From Gammaproteobacteria bacterium (lineage in GTDB: Bacteria; Pseudomonadota; Gammaproteobacteria; Enterobacterales; Alteromonadaceae), in contig JAHJZX010000051.1 of assembly GCA_018826295.1 (NCBI GenBank), positions 1 to 64,000 of the forward strand: a DNA stretch of 64,000 nucleotides. Reading direction: 5' to 3'. Shown piece by piece: positions 10,085 through 21,195 of the stretch. The first letter of the stretch is position 1. Every line of letters starts with the position of its first letter. The notes beneath the pieces are model-generated. The model made no database searches and was not told where the DNA came from. It worked only from the letters and a program-made list of their open reading frames with translations. The position numbers and the translations under genes were made by a program.

Positions 10085-13000
10085 GCCGGTTCTGCCTCTG
10101 CCGCTGGCCGGCGTACCAGAGCATCAAACCATAAATACACCACAGGTGTGGTAAACAGCGTCAGTACCTGGCTGACCAGCAAACCACCAACCATTACCAG
10201 CCCCAGTGGCTGGCGCAGCTCGGCACCGGAGCCACTGGCCAGCATCAGTGGGATAGCACCAAACAGCGCAGCCAGTGTGGTCATTAATATCGGCCGAAAG
10301 CGCATCAGCGCCGCCTGATAAATGGCATCGCGCGGGCTTAAGCCCTGATTACGCTGCGCATCCAGCGCAAAGTCGACCATCATAATGCCGTTTTTCTTTA
10401 CCAGACCAATCAGCAGCACTATGCCGATCACGGCAATCAGATCCAGTGGCTGGCCGGTAAGCAGCAACGCGGCTAAAGCACCAACTGTGGCCGAAGGCAG
10501 TGTAGACAAAATAGTGATGGGGTGGATCAGGCTTTCGTACAGCACGCCCAATACGATGTACATGGTGACGACCGCCGCCAGCACCAGCCACAGCGTGTTG
10601 CTTAGCGAGGAGCGAAACGCCTCGGCAGCGCCCTGAAAACTCAGCTCCAGCTCAGCTGGCAACTGCAGTTGTTGCTGCACCTGTTCGATTGCCGCGACAG
10701 CCTCACCCAGCGAATAACCGGGCGACATGTTAAACGATAAGGTCACAGCCGGAAATTGTCCCTGCTGGTTAATCAGCAGCCGGGCCGGGCGCTGTGATAC
10801 GGTCGCCACGCTGGCCAGCGGGACACTGGCGCCGCTGCTGCTGGTCAGATACAGGTTTTGCAGCGCATCCAGGCCGTTAATTTGCGCCGGATCGGCCTCC
10901 AGCACCACCCGGTACTGATTGGCCTGGGTAAATAAGGTCGACACCTGACGCTGGCTGTAAGCGCTTTGCAGCACCGAGCTGATTTGCGATACCGACAGGC
11001 CAAGCCTGGCGGCAGCATTACGGTCGATATCAATATAGGCCTGCAGGCCCTGCCATTGCAGATCATGCGCCACTTCCGACAGCTCCGGCCGTTGTTGCAG
11101 CGCTTCTACCAGCTCAGGCAACCACTGGCTCAGCACCTGCTGATCGGGTGTACTCAGCGTAAACTGGTACTGGGTACGGCTGATTCTGTCTTCAATGCTC
11201 AGCTCCTGCACGCTTTGAAACCAGCCTTTAATGCCCACCACCTGCTGCGCCTGTTGCTCCAGCTGGTAAATCACTTCGGTGGCAGTTTGTGAACGCTCAC
11301 TGTGTGGCTTCAGGTTTAGCAAAATGCGGCCACTGTTAATGCTGCTGTTGCTGCCATCGACGCCAATAAAGGACGACAGGCTCTGCACCTGCGGATGCTG
11401 CGCCAGCACCTGGGCCAGCGCCTGCTGCCGCTGCGCCATAGCGCTAAAAGAGATATCCTGCGGCGCTTCGGTAATCACCTGAATAACACCACTGTCCTGC
11501 ACCGGAAAGAAGCCTTTGGGCACCGCCAGATAAAGCCCGGCGGTTAGTGCGACCGTACCCAGCATCGTCGCCATCGCCAGGCGTTGATGGCGCAGAACCC
11601 ACTGCAACATCTCACCGTAACGGGCGATAATGCGTGCCATAAATCCTTGTTGCTGTTCATGCGACGGCATCGCCGTCAGCAAGCGCGCGCATAGCATCGG
11701 CGTTAACGTCAGTGACACTATCAGAGAGATCAGTATCGCTACTGCCAGCGTGACGGCAAACTCATAAAACAGCCGGCCGACGACATCGGCCATAAATAGC
11801 AGTGGAATTAATACTGCAATCAGCGAAAAGGTCAGCGAGATCAGCGTAAAGCCAATTTCCTGCGCGCCCTTAAGTGCCGCCTGCAGTGGCGATGCGCCCT
11901 GTTCGCGGTGGCGGGCAATGTTTTCCAGCATTACGATGGCATCATCTACTACAAAGCCGGTGGCAATGGTCAGTGCCATCAGAGTCAGGTTATTCACAGA
12001 AAAACCCAGCCACAGCATGGCAGCAAAGGTACCCACCAGCGACAAAGGCACCGCTAAACTCGGGATAATGGTGGCCGGTATAGTGCGTAAAAACACAAAG
12101 GTCACAAGAATTACCAGCACAATGGCAAACACCAGCTCTTTTTGCACGTCGCGCACCGAAGCGCGGATACTGTGGGTGCGGTCGGTCAGCACCGCGACAT
12201 CGACCGCGGCGGGCAGGGTGGCGGTAAGCTGAGGCAACAAGGCCTGCACTTGATCAGCCACTTCGATCACGTTAGCGCCAGGCTGGCGCTGAATATTCAG
12301 CAAAATAGCCGGTTGCTCGTTGGCCCAGGCCGCCAGAAAACGGTCTTCCGCGCCCTGTTCCACGCTGGCAACATCGCGTAGCCGCACCGGTGCATTGTCG
12401 CGCCAGGCAATAATTAATTGCTCGTATTCACTGACATTGCGGATCTGATCATTGGCATCAAGCATGGTTGAGCGAAACGGGCCATCAAAACTGCCTTTTG
12501 GCTGGTTAGTATTGGCTGCGGCGATAGCGCTGCGCAGATTTTCCAGGCTCAGGTTAAGGCCGGCCAGGGCAGCTGGATTAGCTTTGACCCGTATCGCCGG
12601 ACGCTGACCGCCGGCAATGCTGACCATGCCGACACCGGGCAGCTGCGCCAGTTTCTGCGCCATGCGGGTATCGACCAGATCATAGACTTTCGGCAGTGGT
12701 AAGGTTGTCGAGGTGACAGCCAGCGTCAGAATAGGCGCATCGGCCGGATTAACTTTGCGGTACACCGGCGGCGATGGTAAATCGTTCGGTAACAAGGATG
12801 AGGCGGTATTAATAGCGGCCTGCACTTCCTGCTCGGCCACGCCCATGTCCACTTCCAGCGCAAACTGCAGCGTGATCACCGAAGCACCGGCTGAGCTGGC
12901 CGACGACATCTGCTTTAAGCCGGGAATTTGCCCCAACCGCCGCTCCAGTGGCGCAGTAATGGTACGGGTCATAATGTCCGGGCTGGCGCCGGGGTTAAAG

Positions 13001-13146
13001 CTGAATACCTGAATTATCGGGTAGTCTACCTGTGGCAGAGCGGCTACCGGTAATTGCCGCCAGCTCAATACACCGGCGATCAGTATCGCCAGCATCAGCA
13101 GCGAGGTAGCAACCGGCCGCAGAATAAACGGGCGCGACAAACTCAT
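10081..13146 (-). CDS. mdtB: RND efflux permease, MdtB-type
   Basis: 1021 residues, with the RND architecture: TM1 motif [21 protein letters not shown], a periplasmic porter domain, and TM4 [17 protein letters not shown] carrying the paired aspartates of the proton relay. The second-half helix [18 protein letters not shown] has the conserved lysine. Gene order (adaptor, this permease, a second permease) is that of mdtABC. It starts inside the stop codon of the adaptor gene (TAATG), so translation is coupled. The protein is clearly different from the adjacent permease, as expected for heterotrimeric MdtBC pumps rather than a recent duplicate. Confidence 0.85.
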   Translation of the reverse strand: MSLSRPFILRPVATSLLMLAILIAGVLSWRQLPVAALPQVDYPIIQVFSFNPGASPDIMTRTITAPLERRLGQIPGLKQMSSASSAGASVITLQFALEVDMGVAEQEVQAAINTASSLLPNDLPSPPVYRKVNPADAPILTLAVTSTTLPLPKVYDLVDTRMAQKLAQLPGVGMVSIAGGQRPAIRVKANPAALAGLNLSLENLRSAIAAANTNQPKGSFDGPFRSTMLDANDQIRNVSEYEQLIIAWRDNAPVRLRDVASVEQGAEDRFLAAWANEQPAILLNIQRQPGANVIEVADQVQALLPQLTATLPAAVDVAVLTDRTHSIRASVRDVQKELVFAIVLVILVTFVFLRTIPATIIPSLAVPLSLVGTFAAMLWLGFSVNNLTLMALTIATGFVVDDAIVMLENIARHREQGASPLQAALKGAQEIGFTLISLTFSLIAVLIPLLFMADVVGRLFYEFAVTLAVAILISLIVSLTLTPMLCARLLTAMPSHEQQQGFMARIIARYGEMLQWVLRHQRLAMATMLGTVALTAGLYLAVPKGFFPVQDSGVIQVITEAPQDISFSAMAQRQQALAQVLAQHPQVQSLSSFIGVDGSNSSINSGRILLNLKPHSERSQTATEVIYQLEQQAQQVVGIKGWFQSVQELSIEDRISRTQYQFTLSTPDQQVLSQWLPELVEALQQRPELSEVAHDLQWQGLQAYIDIDRNAAARLGLSVSQISSVLQSAYSQRQVSTLFTQANQYRVVLEADPAQINGLDALQNLYLTSSSGASVPLASVATVSQRPARLLINQQGQFPAVTLSFNMSPGYSLGEAVAAIEQVQQQLQLPAELELSFQGAAEAFRSSLSNTLWLVLAAVVTMYIVLGVLYESLIHPITILSTLPSATVGALAALLLTGQPLDLIAVIGIVLLIGLVKKNGIMMVDFALDAQRNQGLSPRDAIYQAALMRFRPILMTTLAALFGAIPLMLASGSGAELRQPLGLVMVGGLLVSQVLTLFTTPVVYLWFDALVRRPAAEAEPA

Positions 13147-14351
13147 TATTCAGGCCTCTTTGGACGGCGTCTGGGTTTGTCCTGCCCGGGTGATGCGGCT
13201 GCAGGCTGTGCTGCCTGCTCGCCAATCACTTCAACTGCGCGGCCAGGGCGTAATCTGTCTAACCCTTCCAGCACCACCTGCTCGCCGCCACTGAGGCCGG
13301 ACAGCACAGCAATGCGGCCATTATCACTGGCGCCCAGTGTCACCTGGCGGATCTGCGCCTTGTTGTTGTCGATCAGATACACATAGCTGCCGGCCGAGCC
13401 ATACTGCACCGCATCCTGCGCTATGGTGATCATATTCTGGTACACCGCCACATTCAGCCGCACGTTAACAAACTGGTTTGGAAACAGCTGTTCCTGCTCG
13501 TTGGCAAATTCAGCTTTTAACCGCAAGGTACCGGTGGCGGTATCAATCTGGTTATCCAGCGTGGTCAGGCGGCCTGTCGCTAATAGCTGCTGATCATTGC
13601 GATCCCAGGCTTCGACACTTAAGCTGTCGCCGCGGCGCACCGCGTCCAACACCGGTTGCAACTGACTCTCAGGTACCGAAAACAGTACATTGATGGGCGA
13701 GCTCTGGGTAATAGTCACTATGCCTTCGGCGCCGTTGGCCTGAATTAAATTGCCGCTGTCGACATTACGCAGGCCTAAGCGGCCACTGATTGGTGCGCTG
13801 ATGCGGGTGTAAGATAACTGCAGCTTAGCGGCATCAATTTGTGCCTGATTGCTTTTAATGGTGCCTTTTAGTTGGCCAACCAAAGCTTGTTGCTGATTAT
13901 ATTGCTGCGCAGAAATAGAGCTTTGCTCACGCAGTTTGGCGTACAGCGCCAGATCGGATTCGGCATTTTTCAGCTGTGCCAGGTTTTGCTCCAGCTGGCC
14001 TTCTGCCTGTGCCAGCTGAATTTGGTAATCGGCCGGGTCTATCTGCGCCAGCAACTGGCCAGCTTCTACCTTATCACCCTCTTTAAACAACAGTTGTTGC
14101 AGTGTGCCCGACACCCGGCTTTGCACCAGCACGGTATTTAGCGGGGTTACCGTGCCGATGGTTTTTATCTGGGCGCGCAAATCGCCCGGCTCAGCGCTGA
14201 TTACCCGTACCGGTACCGGCATAGCCCAGGGGCTCATCGGCCGCTGGCCGGCAGTTGCCTGTGCCGGTTGTTCTGCTGGCCAAAACCAGTAAGCTGCAGC
14301 TGCAGCGGCGATAACGGCTGCCGCCAGCCAGTAAGAATGTTGCCGTGTCAT
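13146..14351 (-). CDS. mdtA: RND efflux periplasmic adaptor, MdtA-type
   Basis: 401 residues. A single N-terminal membrane anchor ([18 protein letters not shown]) is followed by the membrane-fusion-protein fold: a lipoyl half-motif [37 protein letters not shown], a coiled-coil hairpin (about residues 110-165), the second lipoyl half [25 protein letters not shown], then beta-barrel and membrane-proximal domains. It bridges the inner-membrane permeases to a TolC-like outer-membrane channel; no tolC lies in this window. The C-terminal tail is basic (RRRPKRPE). It is the first gene of the mdtABC-like operon and shares one base with the next start. Confidence 0.85.
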   Translation of the reverse strand: MTRQHSYWLAAAVIAAAAAAYWFWPAEQPAQATAGQRPMSPWAMPVPVRVISAEPGDLRAQIKTIGTVTPLNTVLVQSRVSGTLQQLLFKEGDKVEAGQLLAQIDPADYQIQLAQAEGQLEQNLAQLKNAESDLALYAKLREQSSISAQQYNQQQALVGQLKGTIKSNQAQIDAAKLQLSYTRISAPISGRLGLRNVDSGNLIQANGAEGIVTITQSSPINVLFSVPESQLQPVLDAVRRGDSLSVEAWDRNDQQLLATGRLTTLDNQIDTATGTLRLKAEFANEQEQLFPNQFVNVRLNVAVYQNMITIAQDAVQYGSAGSYVYLIDNNKAQIRQVTLGASDNGRIAVLSGLSGGEQVVLEGLDRLRPGRAVEVIGEQAAQPAAASPGQDKPRRRPKRPE

Positions 14352-14379
14352 GCGAAAATCCAGTGTTATCAGATTGCGC

Positions 14380-14391
14380 CCACTATAGTGG
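14380..14391. promoter_or_regulatory. 12-bp perfect palindrome CCACTATAGTGG in the mdtA promoter region
   Basis: The site lies 29 bp before the mdtA ATG in the 211-bp gap that also holds the ssb terminator. Its position is typical for an operator over a promoter or early leader. No neighbouring gene encodes an obvious regulator for it. On the minus strand, TTGACG at about 14420 could be a -35 box. Confidence 0.3.
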
Positions 14392-14521
14392 CGTGTCTGT
14401 ATCGGCTCAACACAGCAAACGTCAAGATTAGGTAAAGATTGGCCAGCTTTCGGCAGGTTGCGTACTAACAGCGGTAAGTGGAGTTGGCTTGCTGAACCAG
14501 AATTAACCTGCCAGACAAAGT

Positions 14522-14548
14522 AAAAAGCCTCCGCAAGGAGGCTTTTTT
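14522..14548 (-). terminator. Rho-independent terminator of ssb
   Basis: AAGCCTCC-TTGC-GGAGGCTT (read on the minus strand) forms an 8-bp GC-rich stem with a 4-nt loop flanked by A and T runs. It starts 14 bp after the ssb stop codon. Confidence 0.85.
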
Positions 14549-14562
14549 ATTCAGATTACAGG

Positions 14563-15177
14563 TCAGAACGGAATATCGTCATCAAAGTCGATAGGCGGTT
14601 CCATCGGTGCACGCTGTTGCGGCTGGGCTGGCTGCTGATAGCCGCCTTGAGGCTGCGCTGGACGCTGCTGATAGCTACCAGCTTGCTGTTGTGGTGCTGC
14701 CTGCTGATAGCCACCCTGTGCCGGCGCCTGATAAGCCTGCTGTGGTGCCGCTTGCTGATAACCGCCCTGTTGCTGGGCTGGTTTCTGGTAACCGCCTTGC
14801 TGGCCGCCACCCATGCCACCGCCTTGTTGCTGACCGTCACCACGGCCATCTAACATTTGCAGTTCGTTGGCGATAATTTCGGTGGTGTAACGCTCTACAC
14901 CGTCTTTATCCTGCCATTTGCGGGTTTTCAGCTTGCCTTCGATATACACCTTGCTGCCTTTACGCAGGTATTCGCCGGCAATTTCGGCCAAACGCTGGTA
15001 AATCACCACGCGGTGCCATTCGGTTTGTTCTTTTTTCTCGTTAGTGGCTTTGTCGGTCCAGCTTTCAGAGGTAGCTACCGTTAAATTTGCCACTGCGCCG
15101 CCTTGCGGCATATAGCGCACTTCCGGGTCGGTGCCCAGGTTACCAATTAAGATGACTTTATTAATGCCACGCGCCAT
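14563..15177 (-). CDS. ssb: Single-stranded DNA-binding protein
   Basis: 204 residues. The OB-fold occupies residues 1-110 ([58 protein letters not shown]), and the chain ends in the acidic tip DFDDDIPF that recruits repair and replication partners. The linker (about 115-190) is rich in Gln, Gly and Tyr and made of irregular GGYQQ/PAQQ repeats, somewhat longer than in E. coli SSB (178 aa total). SSB coats single-stranded DNA during replication, recombination and repair. It follows an MFS gene by 20 bp on the same strand and ends at a good terminator. In many gammaproteobacteria ssb sits divergent from uvrA; here uvrA is over 20 kb away. Confidence 0.97.
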   Translation of the reverse strand: MARGINKVILIGNLGTDPEVRYMPQGGAVANLTVATSESWTDKATNEKKEQTEWHRVVIYQRLAEIAGEYLRKGSKVYIEGKLKTRKWQDKDGVERYTTEIIANELQMLDGRGDGQQQGGGMGGGQQGGYQKPAQQQGGYQQAAPQQAYQAPAQGGYQQAAPQQQAGSYQQRPAQPQGGYQQPAQPQQRAPMEPPIDFDDDIPF

Positions 15178-15197
15178 GCGAGTTCTCCTAAAAAATG

Positions 15198-16562
15198 TTA
15201 AGCCCCGGCTGCGGCAATAACCGCTTGCGCCTGCGCTGTGTCAAATTGTGCTGAACTGACTTTCAGATAACAGCGCTGCTCTGCCAAAACCAGTGTAACT
15301 TCCTGCACCCCGGCTAATGCCGTAAGATCTGCGGCTAATTGCTCTGCCTGCTGCGTGCTTTGCAGCGACACCGCCAGTGATAAGCGCTGCACACGCAGAG
15401 GAATAATAAGGGTGCTGGCAACTGCCAGCCATATTAAACCAATAACCGCCAGCACAGCAAACAAAGCTTGGTAGCCAAATTGTTGCAGCACAGCGCCGCC
15501 CAGCACCCCGCCTAAAAAGGCACCAAAAAACTGACTACTGGAGTAAATACCCATAGCGCTGCCACGCTGGCCGGCCGGCGCGATGCGCGACACCAGCGCC
15601 GGCAGGCTGGCTTCGAGAAAATTAAAACCGGTAAAAAACAGCAGTAAAGCAGCCGTCAGTGGCCAAAAACCCGGTACTATACAGATAACCAGCATAGCGC
15701 TGACTAACAGCGCTATGGCCAGCAGAAAAAAACCTTTCTCCTGAGCTTTGCGCATAGCGATAATCATCATTGGGACCATCAGCACAAAGGAGCCTAATAA
15801 CACCGGCAGATAAAACTGCCAGTGTTTTACCGAAACTAGCCCATAGTTTTGCAGCAAAGCCGGCAGCGCAACAAACATTGCCGTAAGCATTAAATGCAGC
15901 AGCAACACGCCACCATCTAACTGCAGTAGTTGACGGTGTTTTAGCATAGCGCCCAGGCTTTGCGGCAGTGCCAGGGTTTCAGCCATCGGCGCCTTATGTA
16001 CGCTTTGTGGCAGCAAAAATGCCACCACTAACATGGCACAACAGGCCAGCACGGCGGTAAACCAAAACACCCCGCTTAAGCCGGCCCATTTCGCCAGCAA
16101 AGGCCCCAGCACCATAGCGGCGGCAAAACTTAAACCGATACTGGCACCAATAATGGCCATTACTTTTGGCCGTTGCTCTTCACGGGTTACGTCAGCGGCA
16201 AACGCCAGAATAGCTCCGGCAATGGCGCCGGCACCCTGCAAAACCCGGCCCAGGGTAACCAGATAAACCGAGTCGGCCAGTGCCGCCACTACCGAGCCCA
16301 GCGCAAACAGCGCCAGCCCGCCCAGCATCACTTTATGCCGGCCAATACGATCGGATAACCAGCCCAGCGGAATTTGCAAAATGGCCTGGGTTAAACCATA
16401 GGCACCAATGGCTACACCAATCCATAGTGGCGAAAAGCCATCGAGCTCAGTGCCATACAAAGCAAACACCGGCAGCAACATAAATAAGCCCAGCATGCGG
16501 CTGGAAAACACCAGCGCCAACGCCACAGCTGCCCGTTTTTCTAAAGAATTCAGTTGATGCAT
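15198..16562 (-). CDS. YajR-like MFS transporter with C-terminal YAM domain
   Basis: 454 residues from the ATG at 16562 ([37 protein letters not shown]). An earlier ATG would add 18 non-conserved residues. Twelve hydrophobic segments are visible, with the MFS motif A region [17 protein letters not shown] in loop 2-3. After TM12 a soluble ~65-residue domain ([36 protein letters not shown]) resembles the ferredoxin-like YAM domain of E. coli YajR. YajR is a proton-driven drug-exporter-type carrier whose natural substrate is unsettled. It probably shares a transcript with ssb, 20 bp downstream. No clear ribosome binding site precedes the chosen start. Confidence 0.8.
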   Translation of the reverse strand: MHQLNSLEKRAAVALALVFSSRMLGLFMLLPVFALYGTELDGFSPLWIGVAIGAYGLTQAILQIPLGWLSDRIGRHKVMLGGLALFALGSVVAALADSVYLVTLGRVLQGAGAIAGAILAFAADVTREEQRPKVMAIIGASIGLSFAAAMVLGPLLAKWAGLSGVFWFTAVLACCAMLVVAFLLPQSVHKAPMAETLALPQSLGAMLKHRQLLQLDGGVLLLHLMLTAMFVALPALLQNYGLVSVKHWQFYLPVLLGSFVLMVPMMIIAMRKAQEKGFFLLAIALLVSAMLVICIVPGFWPLTAALLLFFTGFNFLEASLPALVSRIAPAGQRGSAMGIYSSSQFFGAFLGGVLGGAVLQQFGYQALFAVLAVIGLIWLAVASTLIIPLRVQRLSLAVSLQSTQQAEQLAADLTALAGVQEVTLVLAEQRCYLKVSSAQFDTAQAQAVIAAAGA

Positions 16563-16665
16563 CAAATAAGAATTAACCGCCGAAATAAGCGCGCCAGTGT
16601 AGCACAGAACCGGCACGCTTTAAGCGCATTTAACCGCAAGCCGTCACGTATTAACCGCTGACAAA

Positions 16666-17892
16666 TCAGACTGGCACTTGTTTACTTTGACGGTGAAACA
16701 AGCCAACCGACAGTACCAGCAAACTCAGCGGCAATAAACACAGATAAAACGCGGTCTGGCCGTCAAAATTAGCAAAGGTATAACCGGTAACCATAGAGCC
16801 TGTGGTGCCGCCCAGTGCCGAGAACACCACTATTAAGCCGGTCATCGGTGCATGCTGTACTTTAGGCAGTGCGCTTAGCATTACCGAGTTGATCACCGGG
16901 TAAATCGGCGCCATAAACAAGCCAATCAGCGGAAACAAATACGCCGCCAACGGTGCGCTGAATAAGCTGACATCAGCATTGTGTACAATATTCCGTGTTA
17001 ACGGTAGCGTGAGTAAAATCAGCAGGGCCATGGCAGCCAGGCAGCTGTTCAGTAGCCAATACCACGACATTTTTTTTAAGATAACCCCGGCTAAAATACG
17101 CCCCAGCGCTAAACTGGCAGCAAAAATACTGGTTAGTTGCACACTCAGCTGATTCGGCAACTGCAATACTTCGTTGTTGAACGTGGGTAACCAGCTGCCG
17201 ATGCCTTGCTCAATCAGCACATATAAGAATGCCGACAAGACAAACACGAACACCAGTGGCTTATATACCAACTGCAGCATGGCAATAAAATCCTGCTTTA
17301 ACGGTTGCGTTGGCGGCAACAGCAATTTGGGAAACGGCGTGCTGCTCAGTAAAGCCAGATTCGCCGCACACAATAGTGCCAGTAGCCAGTACACCTGCAA
17401 CCAGCCGCTGGACTGCGGTGCTGCCGGATCCATAAAGGCAGAAAACAGCCAATAGCCTGACAATACACCCAACATAAAGCCACCTTCGATAAAATTTAGT
17501 AAGGAGGCATGTTCAGCTTTGGTCTCGGTAACCACACCAATACTGGCATACACCGACACCTTAACCAGTGCAAAGCTGGCGCCAACGGTTAAAAACAGCA
17601 GCTTGGTGGTCCAGAACGCCGGTAGCAGCGGCATGGCAATGCACGCCAGCGTTACCAGAGCCAGGGCAATTTGCAGCGCGGTTTTATAACCCAGCCGCGG
17701 CAGATAAGAGGCAATAATAAAAGACACCACAGCGATAGGAATATCTTTAAAGCCCTCCAGCACGCTGGCGGCTTCTTTACTGATTTGATAAGTGTGGATC
17801 ACCTGCAAAATCACAGTGCCGACACTGTTTAACAAAATGGCGAAGACAAAATAGGTGAGTAGCAGCGACAAGCGTATACGCAAGGTGGCCAT
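16666..17892 (-). CDS. MFS sugar transporter of the alpha-glucoside locus
   Basis: 408 residues with about twelve membrane segments (RLSLLLTYFVFAILLNSVGTVIL; the last is LCLLPLSLLVLSVGLF). It lacks the strong drug-exporter motifs and resembles the FucP-like sugar branch, for example QISKEAASVLEGFKDIPIAVVSF near TM2. Its divergent neighbour encodes a GH65 disaccharide phosphorylase and the gap between them holds a LacI-type operator, so it most likely carries maltose or a related alpha-glucoside across the inner membrane. A CRP-like site lies 17 bp before its ATG. Substrate assignment is from context only. Confidence 0.7.
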   Translation of the reverse strand: MATLRIRLSLLLTYFVFAILLNSVGTVILQVIHTYQISKEAASVLEGFKDIPIAVVSFIIASYLPRLGYKTALQIALALVTLACIAMPLLPAFWTTKLLFLTVGASFALVKVSVYASIGVVTETKAEHASLLNFIEGGFMLGVLSGYWLFSAFMDPAAPQSSGWLQVYWLLALLCAANLALLSSTPFPKLLLPPTQPLKQDFIAMLQLVYKPLVFVFVLSAFLYVLIEQGIGSWLPTFNNEVLQLPNQLSVQLTSIFAASLALGRILAGVILKKMSWYWLLNSCLAAMALLILLTLPLTRNIVHNADVSLFSAPLAAYLFPLIGLFMAPIYPVINSVMLSALPKVQHAPMTGLIVVFSALGGTTGSMVTGYTFANFDGQTAFYLCLLPLSLLVLSVGLFHRQSKQVPV

Positions 17893-17908
17893 AATCCGGT
17901 TCTCATTT

Positions 17909-17924
17909 TGTGCTGTGTATCACA
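17909..17924. promoter_or_regulatory. CRP-like site
   Basis: TGTGC-TGTGTA-TCACA matches the TGTGA-N6-TCACA consensus at 9 of 10 positions. It lies in the divergent promoter region between the MFS carrier and the GH65 phosphorylase, 17 bp from the MFS start and about 135 bp from the GH65 start. Catabolite control of this sugar locus is plausible. Being so close to the MFS start, it could act negatively on that side. Confidence 0.4.
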
Positions 17925-17995
17925 GCTATAGTTGTTTTACCCTGTTGTTAGTCAGCTTGCTGACTTTTTGCACTATACAACGGTTTTATTGCATA

Positions 17996-18011
17996 TTGCA
18001 ATCGATTGCAA
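17996..18011. promoter_or_regulatory. LacI-family operator (copy 1)
   Basis: TTGCAATCGATTGCAA is a perfect 16-bp palindrome with the central CG typical of LacI-family operators. It is 47 bp before the GH65 start and also serves the divergent MFS gene. The identical sequence occurs upstream of the TonB receptor at 23084, next to the lacI-type gene, so one regulator likely controls both promoters. Confidence 0.8.
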
Positions 18012-18058
18012 AAGCTGTATATTAACGCTATTTACTGCAATTGAGTCAGGTGTGCCTT

Positions 18059-20395
18059 ATGTCGTTACATCCCCATGCTGCCGTACGGCCATTAACCACA
18101 GAGCCCTGGGCTTTAACCGACAACCACTATCAGCCGCAGCATTTATTGCTGCAGGAAACCCTGCTCAGCCTGGCCAATGGTTATATCGGCACCCGCGGTA
18201 CCTTAGAAGAAGGTGCAACGGCCGGTATTGCCAGCTGCGAAGGCACCTATTTAAACGGCGTTTACAGCAGTGACGCTATTCATTACGGCGAATCCGCTTA
18301 CGGCTTTGCCAAAAACAATCACAAAATGCTGCAGGTGGCCAATGGCAAACTGTTACAGCTGAGTGTTGATGGTGACACCTTCAGTGCCGCCAGCGCCGTC
18401 AGCCATAGCCGCGTGCTGGATTTACAGCAAGGTGTGCTCAGCCGCCACAGCGAATGGCACAGCAGCAGTGGCAAACAGCTGCGTATTGTCAGCCGGCGTT
18501 TTGTGTCGCAAGCCAACCCGCATTTACTGGCAATAGAACTGAGTATTACCGCACTGAACTTCTCCGGCCAGGTTGAACTGAGTAGCGGATTGGATGCAGC
18601 TTACCCCGGCTTCTGTAAAAAGGACGATCCGCGGGTAGGTGAAATGTCGATCGCCGACAGCTTAACCTTGCTTGGCCAGCAATTTAGCGACGACAACGGC
18701 CTGATGTTACATCGTGCCAAAGGTGCTGAGTTTATTGTCGCGGCGGCAACAAGCCATCAGCTGCCGGCCGGTGCCACCTTGCTGATGCAAGACGACAGCC
18801 AGAGCAATAAACTGACGCAACAATTTGCCCTGCGGTTAACACAGGGCGAAACCCAGACACTGCATAAGCTGGTGATTTACTGCCACAGCACAGCCACAGA
18901 CGATAGTGACCACCTGGGCCAACAAGCGCTGCAGTTACTGCACAATGCCTGCCAGCAGGGCTTTGCCGCTTTACTCAGCGAACATCAACAGTGGTGGCAA
19001 CAATACTGGCAGCAGGCAAACGTATCGATAGACGGTGATGTCGCACTGCAGCAAGCGATGCGCTTTAACTTGTTTAGCCTGACACAGTCGGCCGGCCGCA
19101 ATGGCCAGAGCAATATCGGCGCCAAAGGTTTAACCGGGCCTGGCTATGATGGCCATTATTTTTGGGATACTGAAATTTACGTGGTGCCGGTAATGAGCCT
19201 GACTCAGCCGGAGATTGCCCGCCAGTTACTCAGCCAGCGCTACAGCCAACTGGATGCGGCACGTGAGCGCGCCAGGCAGATGTCGCATAGTCATGGTGCC
19301 TTGTACCCCTGGCGCACCATTGGTGGTGAAGAGTGCTCGGCGTATTTTCCGGCCGGCACCGCGCAATACCATATCAATGCCGCTATTGCCTATGCCATTC
19401 GCAGCTATTACCTTGCCACCGACGACTGGAGCTTTATGCAGCAGATGGGCGGCGAAATGCTGGTAGAAACCAGCCGGCTATGGCTGCAACTGGGCTTTTT
19501 CTCATCGCGCAGCGGTAAGTTTGAAATACATATGGTAACGGGGCCGGACGAATACTCGGCACTGGTAAATAATAACTTTTATACCAATGCTATGGTGCAG
19601 CTACAGCTGCGCTTTACACTTGAGGTCGTCAGCAGGCTGCAGGCAGAACAAAGCCCGCTGTTACAGCAGCTGGGCGTAACCGCAACAGAAATACAGCGAT
19701 GGCAGCAGGCCGCCGACACTATGTATCTGGCGTTTGACGAGAAACTACAGGTACACCCGCAGGATGACAGCTTTTTACAACGCCAACCATGGGATTTTGC
19801 CAATACCCCGGCCGACAAATATCCGTTATTGCTGCACTATCATCCGCTGGTTATTTACCGTCACCAGGTGCTGAAACAAGCCGACGTAGTGCTGGCGCTA
19901 TTGCTGCTGGACGATGCGATACCGCAGGCGCAAAAACAGCGTGATCTGGCCTACTACGAGCCATTAACCACCCATGATTCCAGCTTATCCAGCTGCATTC
20001 ACAGCATTTTATTTGCTGAAACCGGCGACACCGCCAGGGCACATGAGTTTTTTGGCGACAGTGCACGGATGGATTTAGATAACCACCACGCCAACACCGA
20101 GTTTGGCGTACACATCGCCTGTATGGCCGGCAGTTGGATGTCGCTGGTAATGGGCTTTGCCGGTGTGCGCTCACGCCCTGATGGCTTGCATTTTAACCCG
20201 CAATTGCCAACACAATTACCGCGCTTAAGTTTTCGCTTAAATTACCGCGGCCGGGTACTGCAATTTAGTGCCGACCAGCAACACGCCAGTTATACGCTGA
20301 TCAGCGGCGAGCCATTAACGGTATTTCATGCTAACCAGCCAGTTCAGCTTACGGCTGCAACTGCGGTTAACAAAACCATTGGAGCAACGCTATGA
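18059..20395 (+). CDS. GH65 glycoside phosphorylase, probably maltose phosphorylase
   Basis: 778 residues from the ATG at 18059 (MSLHPHAAVRPL); a TTG 18 bp upstream is possible but has no better ribosome site. GH65 features are clear: N-terminal beta-sandwich with SLANGYIGTRGTLEEG, GHYFWDTEIYVVPV and PWRTIGGEECSAYFPAGTAQ, the general acid Glu498 in VTGPDEYSALVNNNFYTN, and the phosphate-binding loop THDSSLSSCIHSI. The enzyme splits an alpha-linked glucose disaccharide with inorganic phosphate; for maltose it gives glucose and beta-glucose 1-phosphate. The THxSSLSxCxHSI loop favours maltose phosphorylase, but kojibiose, nigerose or trehalose cannot be excluded. The overlapping downstream gene, beta-phosphoglucomutase, handles its product. 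The protein has no signal peptide, so it acts in the cytoplasm. Confidence 0.88.
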   Translation: MSLHPHAAVRPLTTEPWALTDNHYQPQHLLLQETLLSLANGYIGTRGTLEEGATAGIASCEGTYLNGVYSSDAIHYGESAYGFAKNNHKMLQVANGKLLQLSVDGDTFSAASAVSHSRVLDLQQGVLSRHSEWHSSSGKQLRIVSRRFVSQANPHLLAIELSITALNFSGQVELSSGLDAAYPGFCKKDDPRVGEMSIADSLTLLGQQFSDDNGLMLHRAKGAEFIVAAATSHQLPAGATLLMQDDSQSNKLTQQFALRLTQGETQTLHKLVIYCHSTATDDSDHLGQQALQLLHNACQQGFAALLSEHQQWWQQYWQQANVSIDGDVALQQAMRFNLFSLTQSAGRNGQSNIGAKGLTGPGYDGHYFWDTEIYVVPVMSLTQPEIARQLLSQRYSQLDAARERARQMSHSHGALYPWRTIGGEECSAYFPAGTAQYHINAAIAYAIRSYYLATDDWSFMQQMGGEMLVETSRLWLQLGFFSSRSGKFEIHMVTGPDEYSALVNNNFYTNAMVQLQLRFTLEVVSRLQAEQSPLLQQLGVTATEIQRWQQAADTMYLAFDEKLQVHPQDDSFLQRQPWDFANTPADKYPLLLHYHPLVIYRHQVLKQADVVLALLLLDDAIPQAQKQRDLAYYEPLTTHDSSLSSCIHSILFAETGDTARAHEFFGDSARMDLDNHHANTEFGVHIACMAGSWMSLVMGFAGVRSRPDGLHFNPQLPTQLPRLSFRLNYRGRVLQFSADQQHASYTLISGEPLTVFHANQPVQLTAATAVNKTIGATL

Positions 20396-21060
20396 GCTGT
20401 CGCGCAGTGATTTTTGATCTGGATGGCGTGTTAACCGACACCGCCATCTACCATTTTTATGCCTGGAAGGCGTTAGCCGACGAGCTGGGCATTGCTTTTA
20501 CTGAGCACGACAATGAGCAGCTAAAAGGCGTCGACCGCCTGGGCTCATTGCGCTGGATCTTGCAACAGGGCAACCAGACACTCAGCGCAGCAGAAGAAGC
20601 GCGGCTAATGCAGCAAAAAAACACGCACTATCTTGAGCTTATCGACCATATTACACCGGATAACCTCTACCCCGGTGTGGCAGCGTTATTTGCAGATTTA
20701 AAGCAGCACGGTATAAAAATCGGCCTGGCCTCAGCCAGTAAAAACGCCGCCTTTGTGGTGCAGCGCTTAGGCATAGCGGCACAGTTTGACTATATTGCCG
20801 ATGCCAACAACGTCGTAAACAGCAAGCCCGACCCGGAAGTGTTTTTACTAGCCGCCAAAGGGCTGGGGGTGCCGCCTGAGCACTGTATTGGTGTCGAAGA
20901 TGCATTGGCCGGTATTGAAGCGATTAACCGCGCCGGTATGAAAGCCATCGGTATTGGTGATGCCAGGGTGCTAAGTGGGGCGTTAATGGTGTATCCGACA
21001 GTACAGGCGATAACTGTTATCAACATACAGCGTCATTGTCTTGAGGAGCAGGGTAAATGA
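20392..21060 (+). CDS. pgmB: Beta-phosphoglucomutase
   Basis: 222 residues, a typical length. HAD-superfamily motif I is VIFDLDGVLTDT with nucleophile Asp9 and acid/base Asp11. The cap domain carries KGVDRLGSLRWIL, motif II is GLASASKNAAFVV, motif III contains KPDPEVFLLAA, and motif IV is CIGVEDALAGIEAINRAGMKAIGIG. The enzyme converts beta-glucose 1-phosphate to glucose 6-phosphate through a bisphosphate intermediate. Its start overlaps the GH65 stop by 4 bp (ATGA), so the two are co-translated and form one pathway: phosphorolysis then entry to glycolysis. The short gap after it (21061-21195) has no clear terminator. Confidence 0.92.
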   Translation: MSCRAVIFDLDGVLTDTAIYHFYAWKALADELGIAFTEHDNEQLKGVDRLGSLRWILQQGNQTLSAAEEARLMQQKNTHYLELIDHITPDNLYPGVAALFADLKQHGIKIGLASASKNAAFVVQRLGIAAQFDYIADANNVVNSKPDPEVFLLAAKGLGVPPEHCIGVEDALAGIEAINRAGMKAIGIGDARVLSGALMVYPTVQAITVINIQRHCLEEQGK

Positions 21061-21195
21061 AATACTAAATGAGCACAGGATGTGCCGATAGGAAGTTGCT
21101 CTGGCAAGATCTGCCAGAAACTGTATCCGCCACTCAATGAGAAATGTAGTATATTCGGATAAACTTCTGACAGAAATTACTTAAGCTTTTAAACG

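Noticed and set aside
14620-14830. Short Gln-codon-rich repeats in ssb as a possible CRISPR or regulatory repeat
   Set aside because: They encode the in-frame GGYQQ-rich linker of SSB and lack uniform repeat and spacer lengths.
21100-21118. Hairpin TCTGGCA-AGATC-TGCCAGA after pgmB as a terminator
   Set aside because: The stem is good but there is no T run on either side, so termination is doubtful.
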